A stretch of 64,000 nt of DNA from Bacillota bacterium (GTDB lineage Bacteria; Bacillota; Clostridia; Peptostreptococcales; Anaerovoracaceae). The notes below the pieces were generated by a model. It was given only the letters and a program-made list of their open reading frames with translations, was not told the origin of the DNA and ran no database searches. The DNA is taken from assembly GCA_028724585.1 (NCBI GenBank), contig JAQYCQ010000039.1, positions 1 through 64,000 of the forward strand, read 5' to 3'. Shown here piece after piece: positions 7,935 to 17,385 of the stretch (positions are counted from its first letter, which is position 1; each line of letters begins with the position of its first letter). The translations under genes were made by a program, and so were the position numbers.

Positions 7935-8978
7935 ATGAAGACAGGAATATTGATACCGGCATATCAGCCGGATGGAAAGATGATGGAATTCGTGCGGGAG
8001 TGCGCGGAAGCGGGCTTTGAGGTGACGGTCGTCAACGACGGCAGCAGCAGGGGACTTGAGTATTTTGAGCAGGTGAAGCTGATCCCCGGAGTCACCCTGA
8101 TCGGCTATGAGCAGAACAGAGGCAAGGGGTACGCGCTGAAAACCGGCATACGGAGCATGGAGGAGCGCGGCTTCGGCGGAGTTATTACGGCCGACGCGGA
8201 CGGCCAGCACTTGGTCGAGGATATAAAGAAAGTTTCTGCCGCCATGGCGGAAAATCCGGGAAAGCTCATCATGGGCGCTCGTGACACTGACAAGATGCCG
8301 CCGAGATCCCAGGGAGGCAACCGCCTGACACGCCGGGTCTTCAAGTTGCTCTACGGGATAGATCTGCAGGATACTCAGACCGGCCTGCGCGGCATACCGC
8401 TCACGGACCACAGCAGAGAAGGGCTTCTGGCGATCAGGGGCGACCGCTATGAGTACGAGATGGAGATGCTGACCCGCAGCGCCAGCCTTTTCCCCGCGGG
8501 CATTTTCGAGCAGCCTATAAGCACGGTGTATTTCGACGGCAACAAGGGCAGTCACTTCCGCCCTGTAAAGGACAGCGCCAGAATCTTCGCGGTCATTCTC
8601 CGCAGGTTTCCGGCATTCATGGCTTCATCGCTGCTGGCATTCGGCATAGATTACTCGCTGTTTAACCTTTTTTTCTACGTGCTTTCCCTCGGCACCGCCG
8701 GATCGACGGTGTGCGCCCGTCTGGTCAGCGCGTCGGCAAATTTTCTGGTGAACAAATACGCGGTCTTCCACGCCGGGAGCGATTCCAGCTACAGTCTGGC
8801 CCGGTACGCGGCCCTCGCGGCTTTTATCCTCTGCGCGAATATAGCTCTCATGCACCTTCTGACGGACATTCTCGGCATGCCGGCTTATCTGATGAAGATC
8901 CTGGTTGAGAGCCTGATGTACATTCTGAGCTTTGTCCTGCAGAACAAATGGTCAGCAGGAAAGAAAGCAGCGGCGTGA
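7935..8978 (+). CDS. Family 2 glycosyltransferase fused to GtrA-like membrane domain
   Basis: This 347-residue protein has two parts. Residues 1-~215 are a GT-A fold glycosyltransferase of the dolichyl-phosphate mannose synthase type, with LIPAYQPDG near the start, VVNDGSS, the metal-binding DADGQH and RMP-like loops. Residues ~225-347 have four hydrophobic helices of the GtrA family (FGIDYSLFNLFFYVL, VNKYAVF, LQNKWSAGKK). Such fusions make polyprenyl-phosphate sugars and flip them across the membrane for wall decoration. The ATG at 7935 is chosen because AAAGGAAG ends 6 bases upstream; the ATG at 7929 is too close to it. The acceptor and sugar are unknown. It stands alone between a repeat mosaic and the two-component genes. 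Confidence 0.85.
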   Translation: MKTGILIPAYQPDGKMMEFVRECAEAGFEVTVVNDGSSRGLEYFEQVKLIPGVTLIGYEQNRGKGYALKTGIRSMEERGFGGVITADADGQHLVEDIKKVSAAMAENPGKLIMGARDTDKMPPRSQGGNRLTRRVFKLLYGIDLQDTQTGLRGIPLTDHSREGLLAIRGDRYEYEMEMLTRSASLFPAGIFEQPISTVYFDGNKGSHFRPVKDSARIFAVILRRFPAFMASSLLAFGIDYSLFNLFFYVLSLGTAGSTVCARLVSASANFLVNKYAVFHAGSDSSYSLARYAALAAFILCANIALMHLLTDILGMPAYLMKILVESLMYILSFVLQNKWSAGKKAAA

Positions 8979-9023
8979 GCTCACGCTCACAAGTGCCTTA
9001 CGGCAGTCCTGCGGAGCACCTCT

Positions 9024-9038
9024 GCGCGCGGAGCGCGC
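9024..9038. repeat. GGA-centred palindrome
   Basis: GCGCGC-GGA-GCGCGC lies in the 188-base gap before the response regulator gene. A TATAAT box (9120-9125) further on may be the -10 of the regulator promoter, but no good -35 is seen. Confidence 0.6.
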
Positions 9039-9166
9039 GGAAGCGCGGGCTCGCCCGTTCGCCGTCCGCGGATTTTGTATTTCACACATGTGCATCGGAC
9101 GGAATCGCGTCGAGAGGGATATAATAAAGCGTGAGTATTAGACCAGAATATTAAGAGGTGACATAG

Positions 9167-9841
9167 ATGAGACTGTTGCTGGCTGAAGATGAAAAGGCGC
9201 TTTCGAAAGCGCTGAAAGCAATACTTGAGAGAAACAACTATTCAGTGGACGCAGTATATGACGGCCAGGAAGCGCTTGATTACCTGAGAGCCGACGATTA
9301 TGACGGAGTGATACTGGACATCATGATGCCTAAAGTGGACGGCATAACCGTCCTGAAGACCATACGCGCGGAAGGGAAACTTGTGCCGGTCCTGCTGCTG
9401 ACCGCTAAATCCGAAGTAGACGACAAAGTGGACGGGCTGGATGCCGGAGCTAACGACTATCTGACAAAACCCTTTAACTCGCGGGAACTTCTGGCCCGCA
9501 TCAGAGCCATGACCCGGACAAGAGCGGCTCAGCCTGACTCTAAGCTGCATGCCGGAAACGTGACCCTGGACCTGGCATCCTATGAGCTCTCGACGCCTTC
9601 CGGCAGCTACAAGCTGGCAAATAAAGAATTTCAGATGATGGAGATGCTCATGAGAGATCCAGGCACACTCATATCGTCAGAGCGCTTCATGGAGAAGATA
9701 TGGGGATACGACAGCGAGGCAGAGATAAATGTGGTCTGGGTATACATCTCGTACCTGCGCAAAAAGCTGAAGGCCCTGGACGCGGACATCAAGATAAAGG
9801 TCAGACGCAACGCCGGCTACACTCTGGAGGAGATCAGATGA
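9167..9841 (+). CDS. OmpR-family response regulator
   Basis: This 224-residue regulator has an N-terminal receiver domain with the acidic pair near residues 8-9, the phosphoacceptor Asp in GVILDIMMPKVDG, the conserved Thr in LLLTAKS and Lys in YLTKPF. A C-terminal winged helix (residues ~125-224) ends in VRRNAGYTLEE. The ribosome site AAGAGGTGA precedes the ATG. Its stop codon overlaps the start of the kinase gene (ATGA), so the two form a co-translated phosphorelay pair. The target genes are unknown. A CotRS-like role in envelope stress or antimicrobial peptide response is typical for this layout but not shown here. Confidence 0.92.
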   Translation: MRLLLAEDEKALSKALKAILERNNYSVDAVYDGQEALDYLRADDYDGVILDIMMPKVDGITVLKTIRAEGKLVPVLLLTAKSEVDDKVDGLDAGANDYLTKPFNSRELLARIRAMTRTRAAQPDSKLHAGNVTLDLASYELSTPSGSYKLANKEFQMMEMLMRDPGTLISSERFMEKIWGYDSEAEINVVWVYISYLRKKLKALDADIKIKVRRNAGYTLEEIR

Positions 9842-11145
9842 TAAAGAAACTGCGGGTCAGGTTCATACTGGCGGCCATGCTGTCTCTGGCCATAGTCCTG
9901 GCGGTCATATTCGGGGCGGTCGGGGCTCTCAGCTACAGGTCAGTCACACAGAACGCCGACAGTGTGCTGGCTGTCCTTAAGGAAAACGGCGGGACTTTTC
10001 CGGATTCATACATGAAGCCCGGCGGCATGGGCCTGGGAACGGATCGCGGACAGAAGCAGGGATCGGCAGCCGATTCTGACACTAAAGCAGGAAAAACTCC
10101 CGGCTCAAAGATCGCCGGCGGCAGGCATTTCTCGGCTGAGCTGCCTTACGAGACCCGATATTTCACAGTCGCGCTGAGTAAATCTGGCAGCGTTATGTCC
10201 GTGAATACCGGAAAAATAGCGGCGGTCGACACTGAGAAAGCTGCCGATTACGCTAAAAAGGCCGCTGAAAGCGGAAAGAAAAGCGGATATATGGACGATT
10301 ACCGTTACATTTCCTACACATCGGACGGCTCGACTTATCTGATATTTCTGGATTGCGGACGCGACCTGGGATCCTTCAGGTCCTATCTGCTGACCGGAAT
10401 CTTTGTCTCGCTGGCTGGAATGATAGCGGTCCTTCTCCTGCTGATAGTCTTTTCGGCGAGGGTCGTCAGGCCGTTTTCAGAGAATATGGAGAAGCAGAAA
10501 CGTTTCATAACCGACGCCGGCCATGAGCTGAAGACACCTCTGACTGTCATCAGCGCGGACGCCGAAGTGCTGGAGATGGACATAGGCGAAAATGAGTGGT
10601 TGGACGACATAAAGTCGCAGGCCGGCCGCATGGCTGACCTGACGAACAGGCTGATCCAGCTCTCCCGTATGCAGGAACAGCCGCAGATAGAGATGATAGA
10701 GTTCCCGCTGTCGGACCTGCTGGAAGAGAATCTGGAATCCTTCCAGGCGCTGGCAAAGACCCACAATGAGACTCTTACGGCCGACATAGAGCCTATGCTG
10801 ACAATGAGAGGCGATGAGAAATCTATCGGCCAGCTGATAACGATCCTGCTGGACAACGCGGTAAAATACACGAATCCCGGCGGCCGCATAAAAGCGTCCC
10901 TGTCTAAGGAGAAGAACACGATAAAGCTGAGCGTTTTCAATACAGCTGAGTCAGTGCCGCGGGAAAATGTAGAACACCTTTTCGACCGCTTCTACAGGAT
11001 GGATCAGTCCCGCAATTCGGACACCGGCGGCTACGGCCTTGGCCTCTCGATCGCTGCCGCCATTGTAAAAGCCCATAAAGGTAAGATCGCCGCGTCGACA
11101 GAAGACGAAAAATCACTGCTGATCACAGCCAGCTTCCCCGTGTGA
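9838..11145 (+). CDS. Sensor histidine kinase
   Basis: This 435-residue membrane kinase pairs with the preceding regulator. A first helix (residues ~8-30) and a second (~182-205) enclose an extracytoplasmic sensor region of ~150 residues. The phosphoacceptor His sits in DAGHELKTPLTVI. The N box (LLDNAVKYT), a G1-type segment and GYGLGLSIA complete the ATPase. There is no clear HAMP domain; the second helix leads almost directly into the dimerisation helix. The ATG overlaps the regulator stop by 4 bases. The open frame extends upstream, but that part is an out-of-frame reading of the regulator gene. Confidence 0.92.
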   Translation: MIKKLRVRFILAAMLSLAIVLAVIFGAVGALSYRSVTQNADSVLAVLKENGGTFPDSYMKPGGMGLGTDRGQKQGSAADSDTKAGKTPGSKIAGGRHFSAELPYETRYFTVALSKSGSVMSVNTGKIAAVDTEKAADYAKKAAESGKKSGYMDDYRYISYTSDGSTYLIFLDCGRDLGSFRSYLLTGIFVSLAGMIAVLLLLIVFSARVVRPFSENMEKQKRFITDAGHELKTPLTVISADAEVLEMDIGENEWLDDIKSQAGRMADLTNRLIQLSRMQEQPQIEMIEFPLSDLLEENLESFQALAKTHNETLTADIEPMLTMRGDEKSIGQLITILLDNAVKYTNPGGRIKASLSKEKNTIKLSVFNTAESVPRENVEHLFDRFYRMDQSRNSDTGGYGLGLSIAAAIVKAHKGKIAASTEDEKSLLITASFPV

Positions 11146-11319
11146 TCCTTCAGCATAGCCTGCCAGACGGATCTGCTTTCCCTGCCTTCCGGCAGGTTAG
11201 TGTTGCGCGCACTTCCTGTTGGCAGATGAATCTGATTTCCCCGCCTTACGGCAGCCGACCCTAAGGTGCGGCTGGGCACGGAGGCCGCCAGCGGATAAAA
11301 GAGAATAGGAAAATAAATC

Positions 11320-11355
11320 AAGGACGCTGTCCCGTTACGGGCGGCGTTCTTTTTG
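11320..11355 (+). terminator. Rho-independent terminator of the two-component operon
   Basis: AAGGACGC (11320-11327) pairs with GCGTTCTT (11344-11351), with inner pairing TCCCG/CGGGC, and a T-run follows. It lies 175 bases after the kinase stop codon. Confidence 0.6.
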
Positions 11356-11449
11356 TATTGCGAGCGCTCGCGCGCACAAGCCGCCTCCGGCAGAAAGCGC
11401 GCAGACAGCAAACGTATGTTCTGCCCTTCCGGGTTCACGTTCAAAATCT

Positions 11450-11733
11450 TCTGACAGCGATTTTGGGCAAACACTGCTTTTTACGAGGCACTTTGCCAAA
11501 AATACAGCGGCTGGTTGGTGAGAACGAATAAATTTTCTCACTGAAACGTTATATTATGACAGGTTAACCCTGCTAATGGAAAAAACAAGGTATTAAAATT
11601 GGATTTATTAATGAAGAATCGGTTACCTGTCATAGCAATAAATCACGAAAACGGGATCATTCGGTCTGAGATTCATAAAAAATTTGGCAAACACGGTCTC
11701 CAAAACACCCTTTTGCCAAAAATCCGTGTCAGA
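11450..11733. mobile_element. M-family MITE-like element, copy 1
   Basis: This 284 bp AT-rich element has ~22 bp terminal inverted repeats (TCTGACAGCGATTTT... and its imperfect complement ...AAATCCGTGTCAGA). Subterminal repeats also face each other: TTTGCCAAAAAT on the left and AAAAAATTTGGCAAA on the right. It encodes nothing plausible. A copy with the same ends and a different middle is at 30115-30429. The size and structure suit a non-autonomous transposable element; no transposase is in the window. Confidence 0.7.
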
Positions 11734-11901
11734 AAAATTTCAGGCTTAATCACGAGAGCTTCGCTCACAAGTGCCTGACGGCAGAAACTGCGGTAAGCGG
11801 CGCGGGAACAGCAATCGCATGGCAGAGGCGGGGCGGACAGGCGTTCTCCGGCTTGGACACCTCTTCGCGAGCGGCTTGAAGCGGTGCTGGAGGCTGCTGG
11901 C

Positions 11902-12346
11902 CCGCGGAATTTTCGGTAAAATGCCCGCCGGCGAACAAAACGTCTAAGCCTCCTCGTGGAACTTTCGGTGAAACGGCCGGCGATGAGCAAAACGTCTAAA
12001 GCTCCTCGCGGAACTTTCGGTGAAACGACTGTCGGCGAGCAAAACGTCTAAAGCATTTCAGGATAAGAGGAGTGTTTCAGGTGGAATGGAAAATCAGGAA
12101 AATTAAAACCAGCGGATCAACAAGCAAAAATCAGCTTAACGTGATACGAATGCCAGTAATATGAATTTAAAACCAGCGGCAGAACCTGAATCAGCAGAAA
12201 CTTTTAGACGATATGTTCATAGATGAGAAAAACACCGAAAGTTTCGCAAGACCGTTTAGACGAAATGCTCATCGGAAAGTAAAACACCGAAAATTCAGCG
12301 GGAACGTTTAGATGAAATCAGAAAAATCGAATAAAACACCGAAAAC
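11902..12346. repeat. U-family fold-back element, copy 2
   Basis: It has the same design as 6171-6616: three direct units (11902-12053), a core of ~145 bp, and three inverted units (12199-12346). The ends of each unit are conserved while the middle (e.g. gccggcgatgag versus gactgtcggcgag) varies. Both copies carry the same number of units, which argues against random expansion. Confidence 0.8.
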
Positions 12347-12498
12347 GCCACCGGAATCTGAGGAAGCAATACGAGAATACACCGCGAGAGCTCCGCTCAC
12401 AGCCGCCTCTGCATTTCTGTGCAGAGCGCCGCCTCCGGCAGCAGCCCGCGCGCCAGCGCCTTGTCGCGAAGCCGTCGAGCCGCCTCCGGCAGCAGTCT

Positions 12499-12513
12499 GC
12501 GCGCGGAGCGCGC
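12499..12513. repeat. GGA-centred palindrome
   Basis: GCGCGC-GGA-GCGCGC lies in the gene-free stretch 11146-12741. The rest of this stretch is the terminator, the M and U elements, and short GC-rich repeat pieces. Confidence 0.6.
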
Positions 12514-12741
12514 GAAAGCGCAGTCCCGCCCGCGCCGCGGACTCCTGAATTTTAAGTAGGCTTAAGTTTCGTTTTAAACTTCGCCTAAGCCGCGGGCCAT
12601 ATACTTTGATCATGAAATCGTGAAAGGCGCGGCGCCAGCGGTTCTGCCGCAGGCACCCGGCCGGGCGGCATCCGGCTGCATCGGATGGTCTGCATTCGCA
12701 GAGTCTTGCCGCAGGCGCGGCACTTGAGAAAGGATATATAT

Positions 12742-13497
12742 ATGGCATATCAGTCGACATTCAAAAGGCATGAGATCAAATACCTGATGGATCAGGCGCA
12801 GAAAGCGGATATTCTCGCGGCCATGGAACCGCACATGAAGCTGGACAGCTACGGGCGGAGCTCAGTCAGGTCCATATATTACGATACCGAAAACTGGCGG
12901 CTCATCAGGCGGTCTCTTGAGAAACCAGTATACAAGGAGAAGCTGAGGGTCAGGAGCTACGGTCAGGCAGGCCCGCGCGACAGGGTCTTCGTTGAGATAA
13001 AAAAGAAATACAAAAAAGTTGTGTACAAGCGCAGGATAGCCCTGCCTCTGGACCAGGTAGAGGACTGCTTCAGGCGGGGCACAAGACTTCCCGCCGCATC
13101 GCAGATAAGCGATGAGATAGAGTATTTCCGCGGATATTACAAAGGCCTGCGCCCAGCGGTCTTCCTCAGCTATGAGCGGGAAGCCTTCTACGCCCTGGAC
13201 GGCAGCGATTTCCGAGTGACATTCGACGAGGATATCCTCTACAGGGACTACGACCTGTCTCTGGCAGACGGAGTTTACGGAGTCCCTCTGCTGAAGCCGG
13301 GGCAGACTCTCATGGAAGTCAAGACAGCCGGCGGCATGCCTCTGTGGATGAGCAGTGAGCTCAACAGACTGGGGCTTTTTAAGGAGTCATTTTCAAAATA
13401 CGGCCTGGCCTATCGCGACATCATGGCAGGCGGGAGCAGAAAGGCAGGCGCGAAATATGACGGCAATAATGAAAGGAGGATCCTAAATGCTGGATAA
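12742..13497 (+). CDS. VTC-domain (polyphosphate polymerase) protein
   Basis: This 251-residue cytoplasmic protein has the VTC fold of the CYTH-like triphosphate tunnel superfamily; eukaryotic VTC4 uses it to make polyphosphate from ATP. Matching segments are FKRHEIKYLMD, the basic strands KLRVRSYG and EIKKKYKKVVYKRR, a facing FDEDILYRDYDL and the late LMEVKTAGGMPLW. The ATG at 12742 follows GAGAAAGGAT. It overlaps the DUF4956 gene by 11 bases, so the two are translationally coupled. This pairing is common in Clostridia, often with CotH-type kinases and cell-surface lipoproteins. No CotH gene is present here. The product may be polyphosphate or a related chain; this is inferred from the family. 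Confidence 0.85.
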   Translation: MAYQSTFKRHEIKYLMDQAQKADILAAMEPHMKLDSYGRSSVRSIYYDTENWRLIRRSLEKPVYKEKLRVRSYGQAGPRDRVFVEIKKKYKKVVYKRRIALPLDQVEDCFRRGTRLPAASQISDEIEYFRGYYKGLRPAVFLSYEREAFYALDGSDFRVTFDEDILYRDYDLSLADGVYGVPLLKPGQTLMEVKTAGGMPLWMSSELNRLGLFKESFSKYGLAYRDIMAGGSRKAGAKYDGNNERRILNAG

Positions 13498-14191
13498 GCT
13501 TTTTAACGGAGTTTTCGACACAGGCGCGGGCACGACAGCTGCGGCCTCGATAGGCCTGGCGGACTTCCTGGTATGCGTGGGCAGCGCCCTCGTCATCGGT
13601 CTGATCCTTGCCGGCTTTTACATGTACCGCAGCAGGTACACTACGAGCTTCATAGCGACGCTGGCCCTGCTGCCGGCGGTCGTATGCGTAGTGATCATGA
13701 TGGTGAACGGCAACATCGGCACAGGTATCGCGGTCGCGGGAGCCTTCAGTCTGGTGCGTTTCAGGTCGGTGCCCGGCACGGCCAAGGAGATAGGTTCCAT
13801 ATTCCTGGCTATGGGTACAGGCCTGGTCGCCGGCATGGGATACATCGGCTACGCCTTCCTGTGCGCCCTGATCCTGAGATTCGCCGGAGCCCTGTTCAAC
13901 AGGCTGGACCTTTTCGGACGAAAAGGCAGTCTGTACAGGACGATGCGTATAACGATCCCCGAGGATCTCGACTACACGGGCGTGTTCGAGTCTGTGTTCA
14001 GCGAGTACACCTCGGATCACAAGCTGATCGCGGTCAAGACGACCAACATGGGCAGCCTTTTTAAGCTGACCTACGACCTGACACTCAGGGACGCGGGCCT
14101 GGAAAAAGAAATGATAGATAAGCTCAGATGCCGCAACGGCAATCTGGAGATAACGGTCTCGCAGCAGGAGACAGCTGTGAATACTTTGTAA
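13487..14191 (+). CDS. DUF4956 membrane protein
   Basis: This 234-residue protein has four hydrophobic helices in residues ~20-135 and a soluble C-terminal domain. The conserved family segment GAFSLVRFRSVPGTAKEIGSIFLAMGTG-like runs through residues ~85-110. The start ATG follows AAAGGAGG. Family members travel with VTC polymerases and may form the membrane partner for the polymer. That role is inferred only from gene neighbourhood. It overlaps the VTC gene and is 26 bases from the next gene. Confidence 0.85.
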   Translation: MLDKLFNGVFDTGAGTTAAASIGLADFLVCVGSALVIGLILAGFYMYRSRYTTSFIATLALLPAVVCVVIMMVNGNIGTGIAVAGAFSLVRFRSVPGTAKEIGSIFLAMGTGLVAGMGYIGYAFLCALILRFAGALFNRLDLFGRKGSLYRTMRITIPEDLDYTGVFESVFSEYTSDHKLIAVKTTNMGSLFKLTYDLTLRDAGLEKEMIDKLRCRNGNLEITVSQQETAVNTL

Positions 14192-14217
14192 GGCATATAG
14201 TTAAGGAGGACAAGCAA

Positions 14218-15930
14218 TTGAAGAAGGAAATAACGGCAATAGGACTTGCGCTGGCGATGGCTGTATCGTTCGCCGGCTGCGGCGCTCTTGCGTCGACGTC
14301 GTCAGGGAGCGGAAGCTCATCCTCAAACTCGGCGGCTTCAGCTTCGCAGACAGCCGCGACAGAGAGGACGGATATGTTTACAGACAGGGACATGGAGACA
14401 GGCTATGACGAATCTGACGCTGTGAAGATCACCCTCTCAGGCGATACGGCCTCCAGCGATTCAGATAAAGTGAAAGTGGATGGAAGCACAGTAACCATAA
14501 CAGACGAAGGCACTTATGTCCTGTCGGGAACTCTGGATGACGGCATGATAGTCGTGGAGGCAGAGGACAGCGACAAGGTCCAGCTGGTCCTGAACGGCGC
14601 CAGCATTACCAACGCGGATAACGCGGCTATATATGTCAAGACCGCCAACAAAGTGTTCGTGACCACAGCTTCGGGCACTGAAAACACCTTGACCAACGGC
14701 GGCAGCTATACAGCGGACGGAGATACAAACATCGACGGAGTGATATTCTCCAAGTCCGATCTGACACTCAACGGCGAGGGCAAGCTCACAGTAAACGCCG
14801 CCGCGGGCCACGGCATAGTATCCAAGGATGATCTGGTCCTGGCCAGCGGAACATATAACATAACAGCGGAAAAGCACGGACTCCAGGGCAAGAACAGCGT
14901 CCGCATAGCTGATGGAACGTACACTATAAAAGCCGGCGAGGACGGCATCCACTCATCAAACTCAGATGACACGACAAAGGGCTTCGTTTACATTGCTGAC
15001 GGCACATTCAACATCGACGCGGGTGACGACGCCATCCATTCTGATATAGACGTCAGCATCAAGGACGGCGATTTCAAGATCAACAGCTACGAAGGCATAG
15101 AAGGTCTGACTGTGACTATAGATGACGGAACCTACGGTATAACGACTTCAGATGACGGCATAAATGCTGCCGGAGGAAGCGATGAGTCCGATATGGGCGG
15201 CAGAGGAGGAAAAGGCGATTTCGCCGGCGGCATGAAAGGCATGAAAGGCGGCCCGGGCCAGGCAGGCAGTCCGTCCGGCTCTTCCGACAGCTCCGCTGAC
15301 AAGGGCGGCTCCGCCGCAGGCAGCGCTTCCGACAGCGCGGACGGTACCACCAGCGCGAGCACGACAAGCTCTGTGACCGCTGTAACGACAGCCGCTACAT
15401 TCACTGATACAGCTTCGAACGATACAAATGACGATTCAGCTGCCAGCAGCTCGGGAAAATCTGACAGCTCGAAAAACAGCAGCGACGCTAAGAGCGGAAG
15501 CAGTTCAGACAGCAGCAGTTCTAACAGCGACAGCAGCTCGAAGAGCGATTCGAGCTCGGATACAGCTTCCAGCTTTGTAACTATCAACGGCGGTACATTC
15601 ACGATAACTTCTGACGGCGACTGCATAGATTCCAACGGAGATCTGACTATCAACGGGGGCAAGCTGAACCTGACCTGCAATGGAAACGGCAACACGGCTC
15701 TCGACTGCAATGGTAATTACAGCAATAACGGAGGCAGCGTCACCACCAATGACGGCTCGGAATCCGATCCGACATCCATGGGCGGAGGCGGCCGCGGAGC
15801 TATGAGCGGAGGCAGCCGTGGAGCCATGGGCGGAAATGGCGCCATGAACTCTGACGGCGGCGGAAAACAGGATGCCGCCGGAAACGCGGAAAGCAGCGGA
15901 AGCAATGTCAGCGGAGCTGTCGCAAGTTAA
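14218..15930 (+). CDS. Surface lipoprotein with carbohydrate-binding beta-helix (Cthe_2159 type)
   Basis: This 570-residue protein starts at TTG 14218, because TTAAGGAGG lies just before it and the signal peptide begins there (KKEITAIGL ... FAGC lipobox). Residues ~60-320 are a right-handed beta-helix with repeated turns such as ADGTYTIKAGEDGIHSSNS and DGTFNIDAGDDAIHSD, the pattern of the Cthe_2159 pectate-binding family. A second short block follows after residue ~455. Between them is ~130 residues of Ser/Gly/Asp-rich linker, which would span the wall. A C-terminal Gly/Met/Asn-rich tail ends the protein. Family members bind acidic polysaccharide with calcium. Here it sits in the VTC operon and may bind a cell-surface polymer. 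Confidence 0.85.
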   Translation: MKKEITAIGLALAMAVSFAGCGALASTSSGSGSSSSNSAASASQTAATERTDMFTDRDMETGYDESDAVKITLSGDTASSDSDKVKVDGSTVTITDEGTYVLSGTLDDGMIVVEAEDSDKVQLVLNGASITNADNAAIYVKTANKVFVTTASGTENTLTNGGSYTADGDTNIDGVIFSKSDLTLNGEGKLTVNAAAGHGIVSKDDLVLASGTYNITAEKHGLQGKNSVRIADGTYTIKAGEDGIHSSNSDDTTKGFVYIADGTFNIDAGDDAIHSDIDVSIKDGDFKINSYEGIEGLTVTIDDGTYGITTSDDGINAAGGSDESDMGGRGGKGDFAGGMKGMKGGPGQAGSPSGSSDSSADKGGSAAGSASDSADGTTSASTTSSVTAVTTAATFTDTASNDTNDDSAASSSGKSDSSKNSSDAKSGSSSDSSSSNSDSSSKSDSSSDTASSFVTINGGTFTITSDGDCIDSNGDLTINGGKLNLTCNGNGNTALDCNGNYSNNGGSVTTNDGSESDPTSMGGGGRGAMSGGSRGAMGGNGAMNSDGGGKQDAAGNAESSGSNVSGAVAS

Positions 15931-15955
15931 CGGATCTTGGGAAAGGAGTTTCTAG

Positions 15956-16924
15956 ATGACTTTCATAAAACGGAGCATACTGCCCATCGTGCTCAGCGTC
16001 CTGCTGGTCATGTTCACCTTTTATGTGGCACTGGATACTTTCGTCATACCTCAGGTTTATTCCAGTGTCTCGACAGAGCAGACCTCGGGAGCACTGACAT
16101 CCGGGTCGGGACAGAGCGGGAGCACGGCGTCAAATGGAGCCTCCTCGGGAGGCTCCGGCAGCTCGGGCACCGCGGCAGCCGGGAGCACCGACGCTGAGAC
16201 GACGGATTCCAGCTACAGCGATGACAACATCAGTGTCAATGTCACCACATACCGGAAATATGACACATCGATATATGTGGCAGATGTTAAGGTCTCCTCG
16301 CCGGAGTATCTGAAAACTGTGCTGGCAAACAATTCCTACGGCAGGAATGTTACGGAGAAGACCTCGGAGATAGCGGAGGAGGCGGGTTCGATACTCGCTA
16401 TAAACGGGGATTTTTACGGGGCTCAGGAGTCCGGATACGTGATCAGGAACGGCGTGATCTACAGGGATACGTCTGCCGGCAAGGAGGATCTGGTCATCTA
16501 CGAGGACGGCAGCTTCGGGGTGATAGATGAAGACGATGTGACCGCGGAGGAACTTCTGGAGAAGGGGGCTCAGCAGGTGCTTTCCTTCGGGCCGGCTCTG
16601 GTCGAGAACGGTCAGGTCTCGGTTTCTGAGAACGAGGAGGTCGGCAAGGCTATGGCCTCAAACCCGAGGACCGCTATAGGGATCATCGACGACTGCCACT
16701 ATGTATTCGTGGTCTCCGACGGCAGGACCAGCGAGAGCGAGGGGCTGACCCTCAGCCAGATGGCGGAATTCATGCAGGGACTGGGTGTCACGACGGCCTA
16801 CAACCTTGACGGCGGCGGCTCGTCTACTATGTATTTCAACGGCCAGGTGGTAAACAAGCCTACCACCAACGGCCGCAGTATTTCTGAAAGGAGCGTGAGC
16901 GATATTGTCTCGATCGGATATTAA
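15956..16924 (+). CDS. Phosphodiester glycosidase (NAGPA-domain) exoprotein
   Basis: This 322-residue protein has an N-terminal membrane anchor (residues ~9-29), a Ser/Gly/Thr-rich stalk (~40-80) and a NAGPA/DUF2233 domain. Family hallmarks are SILAINGDFYG, NPRTAIGI and the C-terminal TAYNLDGGGSSTMYF. The enzyme family uncovers sugars by cleaving phosphodiester-linked N-acetylglucosamine; bacterial members are annotated as exopolysaccharide biosynthesis proteins. The ATG follows AAAGGAG. It is fourth in the VTC operon and its end overlaps the next gene by 20 bases, suggesting a shared role in an envelope polymer. Confidence 0.87.
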   Translation: MTFIKRSILPIVLSVLLVMFTFYVALDTFVIPQVYSSVSTEQTSGALTSGSGQSGSTASNGASSGGSGSSGTAAAGSTDAETTDSSYSDDNISVNVTTYRKYDTSIYVADVKVSSPEYLKTVLANNSYGRNVTEKTSEIAEEAGSILAINGDFYGAQESGYVIRNGVIYRDTSAGKEDLVIYEDGSFGVIDEDDVTAEELLEKGAQQVLSFGPALVENGQVSVSENEEVGKAMASNPRTAIGIIDDCHYVFVVSDGRTSESEGLTLSQMAEFMQGLGVTTAYNLDGGGSSTMYFNGQVVNKPTTNGRSISERSVSDIVSIGY

Positions 16925-17360
16925 AGAAATGGGCTCGGAGGCGAGGACGGCCTTCAGGTTCCTGTTTGTGTCGCTGGCCGTGCTGGTCTTCGGCATGGTC
17001 TACGAAGTCTTCAGCCACGGAGTCTATTCGAAATTCATGATCTTCGCCTTTGTATTCCCGCTTGTCGGGGGCGCCCTGCCGTTTTTCGGCTTCGCTCTGG
17101 CAGGAAAGAGGATCCCGGCAGGAGTTTTCAAGACTCTCTACACATTCGGCATAGCGACGCTGACTACGGGCAGCCTGATGCAGGGCGCGCTGGAGATCTA
17201 CGGCACGACTAACGCGCTGATGGCGGTCTACTGGAATGTCGGCGCAGGCCTGATGCTGGTCGGGATCGCAGGCCATCTGATAAAAAATATAAAGAACACA
17301 TCCCACGACCGCTCCGCGGACGATGTCAGCTGCATGTACCTTCCGCAGAAACCGCGTTAA
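16905..17360 (+). CDS. Small four-helix membrane protein, function unknown
   Basis: This 151-residue protein has four hydrophobic segments (residues ~14-31, 41-62, 72-92, 104-123) and a polar tail. I do not recognise a family. The TTG at 16905 is preferred because AAAGGAG lies 12 bases upstream; ATG 16929 has no ribosome site. It overlaps the glycosidase gene by 20 bases and is the last gene of the VTC operon, so a role in the same envelope process is likely. Confidence 0.65.
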   Translation: MSRSDIKEMGSEARTAFRFLFVSLAVLVFGMVYEVFSHGVYSKFMIFAFVFPLVGGALPFFGFALAGKRIPAGVFKTLYTFGIATLTTGSLMQGALEIYGTTNALMAVYWNVGAGLMLVGIAGHLIKNIKNTSHDRSADDVSCMYLPQKPR

Positions 17361-17385
17361 GCGCCGCGCAGTATAGACGGCAGTC

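Noticed and set aside
15132..15710. Leu/Ser-rich minus-strand frame
   Set aside because: It is the complement of the low-complexity linker of the carbohydrate-binding lipoprotein.
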